Shown here: positions 10,842 to 21,858 of the stretch, piece after piece
Layout of the letters: the number at the start of each line of letters is the position of its first letter
How positions within the stretch are numbered: position 1 is the stretch's first letter
Source: Trileptium ribeirensis
Taxonomy: Eukaryota; Nematoda; Enoplea; Enoplida; Thoracostomopsidae
Direction: 5' to 3'
Length of the DNA stretch: 64,000 nucleotides
Assembly: GCA_030248225.1 (NCBI GenBank)
Contig: JASANE010018349.1
Span: 48,429-112,428 of the forward strand
Translations under genes and position numbers: made by a program
The notes under the pieces: generated by a model
The model's database searches: none
What the model was told of the DNA's origin: nothing
Seen by the model: only the letters and a program-made list of their open reading frames with translations

Positions 10842-12226
10842 TAGGATAAGGTCCATATTATAAAGTTATAGACAACTGTATAATTTCTGCGGGAGGAGGG
10901 GCAGGATACGTATCGGTATGTGGCTAGACTAGGTAACCATTTCGAGGTTCCACATTGACGTTCTTTGCACTTCAAGTCTCTCAGGGCGTTTAGTAAAATG
11001 TACGAGCATACACCAATCCAGTGTAGAGATGAGACCAGGCGGAACCACAAAGAAATTTCGATCGATTATTTTGCACTTATTTCTGACCATGACTGTAGCT
11101 AAGTAGCTTCAGTATCGGTGTGTGATGCAGTAAATTAGTTGCTGTGCTACGACTGTTTGGCTAGTGCCACTAAGTTTGCTTTAGAATGATTAATATACTG
11201 GTGCTCCATTGAAAACTAAATTTGTATGGATAGAATGCCGGTGCTACATAACAAGTGACGTCTTTAAAAGCCAGTTATTGTTTGTATTCTGTATGGGTTG
11301 GCATTCTTTTACTTAACATATCTAGAGAAAAACATGTTGCTTCGATTATAGTTTAGTATCTAGTATCGAGGCACTAAGCCAAAGCTGAGATCTTTATATA
11401 AGCTTAAAACAAAGTAGGGAGGCTGCCGCGCCCGAACCCTCGCACCATGCATTTATTTTTTAAAGATATGAAAATCCATAATTGTCTGCACAACATATCT
11501 TGCGTTATCGATCGTGTATGGCGTAACTGAAAATATAAACCATGCCAGTCGTACCCGTCGCCTCCCCTCCAGAAGACAAGTTCTTCGTCTTACTGGCATA
11601 ACGTGGATAACTTTAAAAAGACGTGACGGGTTGGTATATTTATAAAGTACTTATTCCTAATCCTGCTTCTTGCCGAATAGGGTATCTTTATCCAGAAGCT
11701 GGTGGCTTTGGTGGTCTCCGCCAAAATATCACCTAGCCTGTGGCTAAAAATCAAAACTGAAGCGTGCGTTTGTCTGATATCCAAGAGTTGTATGGTAAAA
11801 CTATGCTTTTGTCAGAAACTGATAGCAACTTACGAACTTAGAGTGCTTGCACCAGAGAAAGTGAGACATCAGCTACTTTAAAATTGTAGTATTAGCAACG
11901 AATGAATAATCCACAAATTTTTCCAAACAAATGATAAGTCACCCACATAGGCCGATTCAGTGAAATTGTGAACTAAGCGAGGGGTCATTGTGTATCTGAG
12001 GCTACGACGGGCATGTGGTCATTATGCATTTGCGGCTACGACGAGTCGTTTAGCTCACTCAAAGTGACGTTGCCTATTAAAATCGAAAAACATAGTGCAA
12101 AGTTCGGCGACCGTGTAAAAACGCCATAACGACATCTTCGCGCTTCAAAAAAGCTGATTTTTTTGAGATTTAAAGGTTACTTCGACGATTAAGATGGTGA
12201 TAACGATTATAAGTTACTGTACAGAG
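10842..12226. other. No gene recognised
   Basis: The stretch contains a lone mariner-like inverted end (TTTTGCACTTATTTCTGACC at about 11070, CTG at 11093-11095, then TA). Several short ORFs (10811-11050, 11590-11784) have no recognisable domain. Nothing else could be supported. Confidence 0.4.
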
Positions 12227-12325
12227 CAGAGATGGAACTGGGTCAAATAGGTAACTATTTTGGCTGGGTTACTGGGTCACCACCTCTGCGTGTCAATGGG
12301 TTGTCTGTTGTGACCCAGTTGCGAC
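12227..12325. repeat. GGGTCA-rich palindromic repeat, copy 1
   Basis: CAGAGATGGAACTGGGTCAA opens the copy, which then contains repeated GGGTTACTGGGTCACC motifs and ends in TGTGACCCAGTTG, an inverted version of its start. Related copies lie at 13390-13507, 46186-46300 and 53574-53999. Read on the other strand, the end of the 53.9-kb copy (TCGGTTCCATCTTTG) matches this start. It looks like a short fold-back MITE family. Confidence 0.6.
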
Positions 12326-12587
12326 TATGCTACTAATGTAGGGCGCTTTAAGCAGTCTGCTGCAAGTCGCTTTCACTCATAACAATAGGTGCATTATTGA
12401 ATTTTATATTTTTTAATATAATCTGCCTGTCATTGTCCAACACTTTCACTGTGAATTCATACAAGTGTTGTTTTTGTTTATGTTTGCACAACGGTGACTT
12501 GATGTGCTCTACCGCAAATATGTGGAGCTTGCCATAAAAGTGTAACCTTTCTTGTTTTCCTTTGGCCACTTTGCACTATGATATAAC

Positions 12588-13012
12588 ATTACGCAGCCGT
12601 ACGTAGTAGTTCCCTTGAGTGGGCTCAGTTACGATAGCGGACATAGCATTTACCACAGCCGTACGTACGTAGCAGATCCCTTGACTGTTCGCTGTTACGA
12701 TGGCAGATGCATTGCGCAGCAGTACGTAGCAGTTCACATGTCTGGGCGCGCTTGTGATAACAAATGCATACACAGCCGTACGTAACAGTTCCCTTGGCTG
12801 GGAGCAGCTACAATATAGCCGATATAGCGATTAATGCAGCCGTACGTAGCAGCTCGTTGACAAGGCGCAGTTACGACAGCAGATGTGTTACGTATCCCTA
12901 CATAGTACTTCCCTTAGCTGGGCTCAGTTCCGATAGGCGACATAGTATATAATGCAGCTGCACTTGGCTGGGCGCTATTACAGTAACCAACGTAACATTA
13001 CGCAGCCGTAAA
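12588..13012. repeat. Diverged minisatellite, period about 60 bp, 7-8 copies
   Basis: Units start CATTACGCAGCCGTACGTAG and continue into CAGTTCCCTTGGCTGGGCKC, then AGTTACGATAGC and a GACATAGCATT-like end. Starts fall near 12588, 12650, 12714, 12770, 12833, 12891, 12950 and 13001. Copies differ by many substitutions and small indels. ORFs on both strands (12576-12773, 12764-12952) are products of the repeat rather than genes. Confidence 0.75.
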
Positions 13013-13180
13013 CATCTAACACCACATCGTAACTTCAAAAGATTTTCTTAATTTCAATTATTTCGTTATTTTACATATGGCTAGTTACTGTCACTGACAC
13101 TATTTCAATCCAGCAGATACTTTTAAAAATTCCGAATTTAATACTTTTATGGCCAAGCTCCGCATATGTTTGTGTGGCAG

Positions 13181-13260
13181 GTAGGGCGGTGGGCTGTGAA
13201 TGGATCACCTTGTCGTGGTACAGCCTGGGCAGCGCTACGTCGCTGGCGCAGAATCTACAC
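13181..13260 (+). CDS. Candidate exon of unknown gene
   Basis: An 80-bp GC-richer block stands between a good acceptor (TTTGTGTGGCAG, ending 13180) and a consensus donor (GTAAGTG, 13261). In the third frame it reads AVGCEWITLSWYSLGSATSL and AQNLH without stops, which looks like a membrane or buried segment. I do not recognise the family; a weak likeness to XK-related proteins was considered and not accepted. It follows SPRYD7 by 2.6 kb on the same strand. A next exon could be at 13954. Confidence 0.3.
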
Positions 13261-13389
13261 GTAAGTGAAAGAAAATTAGGGTATACGTGGTGTCATTTGT
13301 TTTCGGAAAATGGAAACTGCATAATATAGAGATAGTCATATTCAGCACATTGCTCTCCGTAATTTCAGAGTGAACTTGACAGATACCTG

Positions 13390-13507
13390 AGATAAAACTG
13401 GGTCAAATGGGTCACTATTTCGGTCGGGTCACTGGGGCAGTTGAGGAACTGGGTCACACCTTCCGTGGGTTACTGGGTCATGAGACAGTGACACAGTTCT
13501 ATCTTTG
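13390..13507. repeat. GGGTCA-rich palindromic repeat, copy 2
   Basis: The copy starts GATAAAACTGGGTCAAATGG and ends GTGACACAGTTCTATCTTTG, its own inverted version, giving a ~118-bp fold-back unit of the family also seen at 12227. The middle holds several GGGTCACTGGG repeats. Confidence 0.6.
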
Positions 13508-13953
13508 GTACAGAGACAGACCACGTAAAACTAATTCTGTAGACACTGTACTACTTGGCATCTTTCGTGAGAGCGTTTAATTCAGCAAGAGGATGTGTGA
13601 ACTTCCAACGAAAGCGGTCTCACGCAATACACGTTTGAGCCACCTCGGACCACTAATAAAAAGGTTATTTCCTACAGCCGCAACATTGAATGCGAAACGT
13701 GGTGGTGCTATTTCTACAGCGTGTTGCAGAATCCATGATCCCGAACAGACTTAAATAATGCAAATGCCTATGTATTGTTAGCGGGCAGTCGTGAACGCAT
13801 CGTACAGAGAACATCCATCTCCGCTATCGATTGTTAAATTATAAAAATAATTCGCCCTGAACATGAAAATCTTGACTTGTATTATCCATTTTTAATGTAC
13901 ATATATATCGGTGAATATGACGTGTATCACAATTTGTGCTTGCTTAATTCCAG

Positions 13954-14049
13954 GTGACGCGTCGTGCCTGTAGTATCTTGAACATCATTCGGTTATGTTT
14001 CTGTTTGCTTCCATGCCCGTACAGACCAATCTATCGTTTTCAGAATTAA
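13954..14049 (+). CDS. Candidate terminal exon of unknown gene
   Basis: After the acceptor TTGCTTAATTCCAG (ending 13953) the sequence is open for 31 codons to a TAA at 14047-14049, reading VTRRACSILNIIRLCFCLLP and a basic tail. It is in phase with the candidate exon ending at 13260, and its hydrophobic core could be a membrane segment. No family is recognised, and an ORF in another frame from 13995 competes. Confidence 0.22.
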   Translation: MTRRACSILNIIRLCFCLLPCPYRPIYRFQN

Positions 14050-15044
14050 TTTTTGGATTTTCTAACAGTTTATGTCACTGTTATAAAATTTATATAATAT
14101 CTGGGCGCTGTTTAAATGACTTTCAATATATGCTGCAATCTACTGACATATATAGCATATTCACCTGGCCCCACGGATATGGGGTGCCTTCATGATCACA
14201 TTTCTTTATTCGATGCCGCTTGGAATAACACGTCGAACCAGTTGGACTGTTAATGAGCGTATGATGTTCCTCTGAACACTTGTTCAGTGTCACTATATGC
14301 CATTTCCACGTCTGTTTTAGGACGAGTCCAAATTGATAGATGTTTTGAAAGGACTAATCAACTGCGCCACCAGTTGGCTGGCATGCACAGAACGTGCCCC
14401 GCAAACGTAGTCCGATCTGCTTGAGAATTTCAACCAGGGGGTTTGGAATGTTTTATTATTATGGATTGATTATTTGTGATTTTGTCGAACCGGGTGACGC
14501 CAAGGATTCATCGCCGGCAGAAGTTTCCGAATACATTCAATTGCACAACATTGCGTTGTTTGGCTGGCTAAGTTTCACTGTGGCATACAACAGGACTGGA
14601 CGTATTGCTGCGTTGTAGACAGCTAGCGTGGTATCAAGTAAGATGTTTGACTGCCATAAGCCGCTCATGCCATAGAACACTGATCTCGGTTTTGCTATTC
14701 AGCGGTCGATCTCATTGTCGCTCGGCCCGATTCCGGAGAGTTGGCTTCCTAGGTTGCAACATTGGTCAACGCGTTCCACGGCAGATGTCCCTTACGTTAC
14801 TGTTGTGGGTTTTGTTAACGCAGTCGCTCATAATCTTTGTTTTTCTTTTACTGATTATAAGCGATAGCAACTGCGCCAAGTTCTAGCACTTGTTGCAAAT
14901 GGATCAAATGTTTCGGCGACGATACATGTGTTTCGGCGTATTAAGCTGCGTCCTCAAGCTTTTCTCCTTCGTTGTTAACTGTAGCGCCGTCTGTCGGTTC
15001 AAATGGAGAACACATGACCCATTCTATGGCATAGTTGAATAGAA
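14050..15044. other. Slightly GC-richer stretch, no gene identified
   Basis: Composition and ORF density (14394-14618, 14605-14886 on the plus strand) differ from the surrounding AT-rich DNA, which suggests old coding sequence of a mobile element. No motif could be matched on either strand. It lies directly downstream, in the minus sense, of the LINE endonuclease relic and may be its degraded remainder. Confidence 0.3.
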
Positions 15045-15108
15045 TGAGCGTAAGGGCCAAAGCAACCCTGAAGGTCGTAAACAAAATGCAGGCCATGCCG
15101 TTCTCGAT
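15045..15108 (-). repeat. Fragment shared with the 41.8-kb MITE
   Basis: On the minus strand this reads TAGTATATCGAGAACGGCAT, GGCCTG and, slightly diverged, on to CAGGGTT and TTTGGC. The plus strand at about 41849-41905 is nearly the same over some 60 bp. The recognisable endonuclease reading on this strand stops just before it, so the fragment probably marks an insertion boundary. Confidence 0.6.
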
Positions 15109-15115
15109 ATACTAG

Positions 15116-15660
15116 GTGATGCGTTTTATATGTTGGAAGAAGTAGAAATAATTTCATATACTGGTCAGCCGATATCAGTCGCAACCCATTGCCTGTACGA
15201 TTGCCCAGCGCAAAGTTGCCAAGTATTATATTCTCATCTGCATGCCTTGGTGCCAACCTGGGCATTGAAATCACCACAGATCATGATAAGATTTCTTTTG
15301 GTGAGGCTGTTCACTTCATCCAATACTTGATTGTAGAATGCGCAATCTGTAGGGACGTAGGGCCACCATTTAAATGTTGATAAGATTTCCACGAATGCTC
15401 AAGGACGCCAGTCTAGAGCGGGGTTTCCAGGCGACCGCTAGCGCATCATTGCCCGCTTGATGGCAATACCAAGCCCGCTTCTTCCTTGTTTTTCAGCACT
15501 GGAATATAATAGCATTGAGTTGGTTTTTGAGCCTCGTTATATGTCCGTACTTCCAGCGAATCGCCTTTCAGATAGCACAGCTAAGTCGAGGGAACATTTG
15601 CTAATGGAATCACATAATAATTTGTTGCAGATGTCCTTTTAAATGTTGAGATTTGTTATA
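15116..15660 (-). pseudogene. Non-LTR retrotransposon endonuclease relic (APE type)
   Basis: On the minus strand, in shifting frames, a LINE apurinic-type endonuclease can be read. An SGAEKQGRSGLGIAIKRAM-like block lies near 15500-15450, then a WKPRSRLASLSIRGN strand near 15435-15390, then FYNQVLDEVNSLTKRNLIM near 15340-15285. The catalytic GDFNAQVGTK block lies near 15279-15245, followed by NRTGNGLRLIS near 15200. GDFNA-x-VG with a following NG-x-R-L is typical of RTE/CR1-like endonucleases. Stops and frameshifts break it, and the reverse transcriptase that should follow is not recognisable. It is an inactive fragment. Confidence 0.7.
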
Positions 15661-18318
15661 CAGTGTTTAGTAGTTGTGCTACCAAAGGCCAATTTTTTTG
15701 CCGTCGGTACCAAGGCGACGCGCGTCGTTTTGTATGTAGTATGCGTCATGAACGTTATTGGAGTACTACAAGGATTCCCAGACCCTTAACTTGCTGAGGA
15801 ACCAAAAGTAGATGACTTTTATCGTTGTTTACCACCCACTATCCCGGAAGCCGGATTTGAGGCGCCAGCATTTAGCCTTTCGCAATCCTGGTTGCTACAC
15901 TACTTTTCCTGGCATTTTATGCGACCGGGGTGAGTGCGTCTAACCTACTAGGGCCATGACGTAGCCAATGACTGCGATTTTAGCTGTAGCACGCATTCCT
16001 ATAACATCCTAGGCGGTATCCTTGAAAGGGCTGCCGCCGCACACAGATCCTGAGACGAGTGATCCGGACAACCTGTCTCGAACGACTCAACAGCATGAAA
16101 CAGATCCGGGTTATAGCGTATTAAAGTAGTGTAAATGTATGAATTCACTACATTTAAAATGAGCACGAGATTGAATAGTTGAAATTTCATTCAAGTTATT
16201 AAGCGCTGATCATTTATGAAATGTGTGCAAGTTACTTAAATTTTCTGTGAGATTAAGCTTGCATCATGCTTATGTTTATGGCTAGGACCATTTATAGTTT
16301 AACAACAAGAACGGCCTTTCGAGCAATTCAGTGTTTGCTTTGTGACTTCGAAAAAGTTCTACTACGGCACGAGTGTTGTAAACCTTGATAGAGCCTAAGC
16401 GGCAGTGCGATATAGGAATATAGTTACATGTGTTTTCCTGGACGTCATACTGCGCCGTGTGAGGATTAGAAATATCAAATGACAGGAAACTTGGTACACC
16501 TATAATGTTCTTTATTATTTTATATATAAATATTCCATGAAGCTAGGGTTTTCGAAAAAGGGAAGCTTGTTGATTGAGAAAAATGAAAAACCTGTTTTTA
16601 GATACTTTCTCGCATAAACTTGATGTGTGCTTGATTTTGTTTTATGTATCCCCGTATTTTGTTGTGGCTGTGAAGGCAGTAGTGTTGTTTATGACAAAAG
16701 TAGAATTATACGGATTTATTGTGCGAGCGCATAGGGTATAGTGACCATTGGTTGTATCATACATGCTGACGCTCCGAGGTCTAACGGAAGCGGCCGGGTT
16801 CGGCCAACGGGAGGTCGTCTCATAGGGAAAAGGCCATCGAGAGGGGGGTCGTGACTTAGTGATGGCCCCCGTCGCATCCTTTTTTTCTCGATTTCACCTC
16901 AATGTTTCGTGGAAGGACACTTAGATGGTGGGTAGACCAGAGCCTTGTGGGGGGTGTCGAGTCATCAAGGGAGCAGTTAATTTTCTGCTTCGGTATGTAT
17001 GGTGTACAGTAGTGTGTGTTATAATGTACGGACACCTCGTACGTTGCAGGAAAAGGATATTTTTGGTGCAAAGCTGGTTATCAGTGTAAATTCCGGTTTT
17101 TTCCGAAAAAAAATCAGAGCTTTACTGTTCGGCGAAAAATAGGAGTAAACACAGATTTATGCGAAATTGAATACCGTTGTGGATAATTAATGCCTTAATT
17201 ACTGAAAAAGGTCTAAAACTGTAATGTTGTCACATAGAAATTGCCACCGCACAGTGCAGCGGCACTTGAATGTTTCTAATGGTAGGGTTATGTGAAAACC
17301 AAACGGTGGCTATATCGATAGGAAGAATACGTATAATATAAAGTTTCTGGTTGGTTATGTCAGAAGATGAGCATCGGCTACTGAAATAAAGGCGTTGCTT
17401 GTTGAAAAATATATATAAATGGAAAGTAGCATGGAAAAACGAAAGTTTAAAAACGATTAAAATTGTCGAATGTGATTAAAATTTCAAACAGTATAAGCCA
17501 GGAAAAGACCATATTTGAAAATCATAAATTACTATGTACGATTATGGTGGACTAACTTTAATAAATTTGCAGCTTCATGATTAGGTGTTGACTTTTTTGC
17601 CATTTGAATGGGAGTATCGTGGTGTTGAAATGTTTTGCACAAATGGAGTTTAATATATGAAAATAGATATCACTTTTTAGCCAGGTGAGATAGGATTTGA
17701 GATATTTTGACACAAAACAAAACAGGGTTCGGTTGACTTTTGAAATTTATAAAAGCTCAGTTTCAGCAAAATTGGAGTGTAGCGGTTTTGGTTCCGGGTC
17801 GGCGTTTAGTTAGACGAAAATATTGATCATCAATTGCAGTCTCGAGATACTGAGCTATAGTGCGGTATTAAAAGTGCATCTCGAACACCCACACCATTAA
17901 CACAAAATCCATTTAGATGACGGCCTAGCGCCAGAGTGATTAGAGATAGGTGACAAGATGTTATTCGCATACTGTCAGTATTTAAGCGAAAGTGTTAAAA
18001 CTGCACCATTCAAGAAACTCGTTCCAAATTTAAGCAATAAAGTAAGATATATTGCACATGCAATAAACCTCAAACTATACTGACTTAAGACTGAAACTTA
18101 CCAAAATTCACAGAGTAGATCAGTTCCAGTCAAGTAACCGGATGGAATCATATAACTTTTTAACACAAATAAGAGACAAAATGCCAAAAGCTCCTTCGAT
18201 TAAGGACATATTTAAACTTACCAATAATGTCGTTTTCGGGAAACCTATGTGAAATATCAGTGCATATAGAGATATTCAGTTAGCAAATTGTCCTAAAAAG
18301 GTTTCAAAGCTATGAGCC
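15661..18318. other. No gene recognised; one GC-rich island
   Basis: Most of this stretch is AT-rich and featureless. A GC-rich island at about 16770-17060 carries a minus-strand ORF (16856-17071) with no recognisable domain and short G/C runs; it resembles other small GC-rich repeats in the window. No splice-bounded exon could be supported. Confidence 0.35.
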
Positions 18319-18727
18319 AGTAAACTTAAAGCTGCGCCCATCGACCATCCTGTTTTCTAAAATCCGATAGCGAGTCGCAAATCCTTGTTATAGAAGAATG
18401 TCAAAATTTCATCCATTTTTTGCACCGATTTTTATTTGTATTTCTGTTCGCGAACACATTTAACGTAACACCGACGCCACAAATTATTCGCTTCTGTGGG
18501 TTGGCTAGCAGTGCCCGCGAACAAAGTCAGTCTTATTCAAACCGGGTAGATATTTATTGGCACAAAAACGGTAATTTTCGTTTAATTGTCACGAACTCAA
18601 ATTTGCCGGATTTCTATCGCAGAGCTGTGTGTTCGTGAACAGATTTGCACGGAATTACGGCACATCGAAAAACGTTCATGAATAGATAGCAAAATAGGAT
18701 GGTTGGTGAGCGTGGGTTAAGTTTACA
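18319..18727. mobile_element. Inverted-repeat element, copy 1 (AGTAAACTTAA ends)
   Basis: The left end reads AGTAAACTTAAAGCTGCGCC and continues CATCGACCATCCTGTTTTCT. The right end, read on the other strand, is TGTAAACTTAACCCACGCTC followed by CAACCATCCTATTTTG. Inside are several GTTCGCGAAC-like palindromic motifs. A second copy is at 20752-21263. The ORF at 18420-18638 lies in the repeat. The superfamily is unknown and no clear target duplication was found. Confidence 0.7.
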
Positions 18728-19518
18728 GACGCACTAGTCGCTAATCCAAGATATGACGGAAATACAATTTTTGACAAAAAATCTGGTAGCTGTATCAATG
18801 AAAAACTTTAGTGTCTGCATTTGAAAACCAATATATGTAGGTTTTACTGCCCTCGATCTTTTAAAAAGCCTATATATGATTTCTATTGTAATCATATTAA
18901 ATTAGTTCGAGCGCCTATCACGACAAGCAATACCTGATTTTCGAAGGTATTACTTCAGAACCATATGGTCATTGCGAAATAATGAATATTCTCAATAGTT
19001 TGCGTTATATTTGTGGTTTATTGATATCTAGTAGATTTGAGATTTAAAAATTGTAAACAGTACATATAGGGTAAGGCAAGCGACATCTTATAATTGCAGG
19101 ATACCAACATCACTAAAACATTTGGGTGCTTCGCATCGTATCATTTCAAAAACATGAAAAGAAGTTCCGTCAAACTTTTCATACTCATGCAGCCTTAAAC
19201 AGTAGAAAAAGTAATGTATTAATTTGATATTGCCGAACATTTATTTAAATCATAGTGTCATAATGATAATCTATTAGTACTAATTCAGAGTGGTAACAGG
19301 TACCGGGGGCTTTATATGAATAGCTGAAATATCGCTAATACACTTGTTTCTAAGCTAATCAGGTTTGATTTGTGCAGCATTGTTAACAATCGGCATAATA
19401 AGGGTTAATATCAAAAATGCTGACATATTCCTACCACGCGTTAAAGAAACATCGGAAGTACGGAATTAGATAAATCATTGATTGATTGCAGGATAATGAT
19501 AAAAATACCTAGCATAAA
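18728..19518. other. No recognisable gene between element copy and integrase relic
   Basis: This AT-rich stretch has no readable protein. It may be the degraded 5' part of the Polinton-like element whose integrase becomes readable at about 19519. Confidence 0.3.
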
Positions 19519-20395
19519 CCCAACCCAAGCTATTCCGAAGAGTTCGTACTGTAACCAAAGGTCTCAATGACCTCTGGCAAACAGAACTGGCTGATGTGTC
19601 AAGCTATTCTAAATCAATGATGGTTTCAAATATTTGTTAGTGGCTATAGATGTAGCTGCTAAATTATTAACAGTGTCGACAGTGAAGTCAAAAACATCCA
19701 GTTCAATTTGTGATGCAGTATCATCTATTTTTCATAATTTCTCAAAAACATTTTCTTAGATCCCGGGACAGAATTTACTAATGTAAAAATTTCGAATCCT
19801 ATGGCAGCAGTGGAATGTAATTTGTTACACATATCAAAATATTACAGCTAACACAGCGGTTGCTGAAAGATCAATTCGCACCTTGGAATTCAATATTTAT
19901 AAATATCGCGCTGCACATAATTCCTATCGATATATGGATGCATTGCAGGATATTATAAACAGCTACAATTGTAAAAATCGGTACGTGTTTCGTCCTGCAG
20001 ATGTGACTACAGAAACTATAGGAAGATATAATAAAATTGCTTTATCTTCCAAAATTACATCGATAAATATATATTATAAATTGAAATTGAAAAACACCGT
20101 ACGAGTTACAGGCGCTCAGATTATTTTTTAAAAAGGTTGCCTTCCACAGTGGTCTCAAGAGGTATTTTATATTTCTTAGCGCATACCGTCAGACCTTCCT
20201 CACTACAAAATTTCAGATTACAACGGAGATGGTATACTGGCAACCGGTATAAAAAAGCTTCTGCAAATACGTGTTGGACACACTTTTAAGTTGAAGAAAA
20301 TAGTTCGAAAAAGACACCACACGTCAGTATTTAGTGAAATGGCTTAGGTGTCCCAATAGTTTAACAGTTCGGTTGACGAACGCGACAACAAAAGG
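19519..20395 (+). pseudogene. Maverick/Polinton-type integrase relic
   Basis: A DDE integrase can be followed through several frames and stops. An arginine-rich block with LNDLWQTELADVSS lies near 19560-19610 and carries the first Asp. An IDV-type strand follows near 19650, DPGTEFTNVK near 19759 carries the second Asp, and AVAERSIRTLE near 19856 carries the Glu. The second Asp and the Glu are about 35 residues apart, as in D,D35E enzymes. The part after the Glu reads MDALQDIINSYN and PADVT, then the C-terminal LPQWSQEVFYIS and HYKISDYNGDGI. This combination of core and chromodomain-like tail is characteristic of the retrovirus-like integrases of Maverick/Polinton elements. At least three frame changes and several stops make it inactive. 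A packaging-type ATPase relic follows. Confidence 0.8.
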
Positions 20396-20419
20396 GTTTA
20401 GTTATTACCAATTTTAAGT

Positions 20420-20703
20420 ATGGAAGCAATACCTCTAGGAGTACCCTTCACATGTATAGTATCTAGAGGCATAGGAGTAGGTAAAACGCACCCTGTGGCT
20501 GAGCTGGTGCGCAAGGGTCTGTTCGATAGACCATTTTAAAAATTGCATAGTGCTATGGTGTGTAGCAGGGATTACACCATTAATTAGTAGATATGTTTGC
20601 AAACATAGAGTTTAAAGACTTCCCTTCTGATATAGAAAAGGCTGAAGGGCAAACGTTATATATTATAGACGATGTTATGGAATACTCTAACCACAAACCT
20701 TAG
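20420..20703 (+). pseudogene. Polinton-type packaging ATPase relic (FtsK/HerA-A32 class)
   Basis: An ATG at 20420 opens a 39-codon frame with FTCIVSRGIGVGKTHPVAEL, which is a Walker A strand and loop. The first Gly of the loop is an Arg (RGIGVGKT), a change expected to impair nucleotide binding. It ends LFDRPF and a stop. In another frame, 20593-20703 reads IEKAEGQTLYIIDDVMEYSN, the Walker B strand with paired acidic residues. Spacing and order match the DNA-packaging ATPase of Maverick/Polinton elements. The protein is cut by a stop and a frameshift, and its C-terminal half is replaced by the inverted-repeat element at 20752. Confidence 0.78.
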
Positions 20704-20751
20704 CGACTATTCGACATACAAACGTTATTAGTACTGTATCTATAGTGCAAC

Positions 20752-21263
20752 AGTAAACTTAACTCAGGCCCATCAATAAAATTCTATTTTGGTATTTCGG
20801 TTAAAATCTGTTACCGAACGTTTTTTGGTAATCCGTACTCCGGCGCAAAACTGTTCGCGAAAAGAAAGCTCTGTAATAATAATAAGGTGAATTTGTGTTC
20901 GCGAAAATTACCGATTTTTTTGCGAACTAAAATCTACCGGATTTGGATTTACTGGCCTTGTTCGCGAACACTGCAAGCTAAGCTAAGGGACCGATTAATT
21001 TGTGACGCCATTATTACGTTAAATAGTTCGCAAGCAGCGACAAATACAGACCAAAAGCTGAATAGGCATTAGATAACAGTTTTCACTGCAAATTCAAAAT
21101 CGTCAAAATCTGTTACAACACAAGGTGTAATTTTTGGTACTTGTTTCTGATTTTGCTCACTTTTTGTTATTGAAATTTCCACTTTCGCTATGTAACAATG
21201 GTTAACGATTCGCTATCGGCTATTACAAAATAGGATAGTCGATGGGCACAAGTTAAGTTTACT
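20752..21263. mobile_element. Inverted-repeat element, copy 2, cutting the ATPase relic
   Basis: It opens AGTAAACTTAACTCAGGCCC and, read on the other strand, closes AGTAAACTTAACTTGTGCCC, each followed by a CATC and a TATTTTG-like block. Internal TTCGCGAAC-type motifs match copy 1 at 18319. It begins about 50 bp after the last readable ATPase codon, so it probably inserted into the Polinton-like element after that element arrived. Confidence 0.72.
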
Positions 21264-21858
21264 CGTGCATAGTACAAAAATTTTTATGATTCTGCAAAGC
21301 ATATAATTGAAATTTCTAGAAATGCTCAGTATTTATTTTTATTTCCAAATCCGCGTTCAACATCAATGATTGCAACCCTGGGACGTTACATATGGCCCCA
21401 TAAACTAAATTTTTGTCCATTCGTTTGAAATGGCAACTAAAGGAAATCATTATGACTATGTTATGATTGATCTTAAGCCTAAATAATACTCCTGAAGAGT
21501 TACGCGTGAGAGAATATATTTAACACACTGTAGTGTACAAACCAACGTAAATAGAGCCACCACTAGCGCGTACGCGGTGATGAAGCGTCACTCTGAAACG
21601 TTATATCTAGCGCTAAGCCTGGTTAATACAGGTCGTAAATGTATTAAACGTTTCACGAAGGTGGCCCGACTATCGATGATATAGTCTTTAAGTGAAATTT
21701 GTTATAACGTTTTATAAGCTAATTTTACTTTAATTGCGCAGCATATTAAACAGTTTCGCAAACAACGGTCTGTAGTTTGTTAAAAAACCGTCCTTAGAGT
21801 TGTCTAATAGCATGAAAAGACAATATGTTACTATTGATTTTTAAATATTTATCGAAAT
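21264..21858. other. Between element copy 2 and unknown ORF relic
   Basis: A short open stretch near 21581-21685 (MKRHSETLYLALSLVNTGRK and following residues) could be another fragment of the same virus-like element, since genes usually follow the ATPase in Polintons. It is too short to assign. Confidence 0.25.

Noticed and set aside
12764..12952. Short ORFs in the 60-bp minisatellite
   Set aside because: They arise from the repeat unit on both strands and share no conserved frame.
13181..13260. XK-related scramblase exon
   Set aside because: Only a loose LSW-type likeness; the expected following residues do not fit, so the exon is left unassigned.
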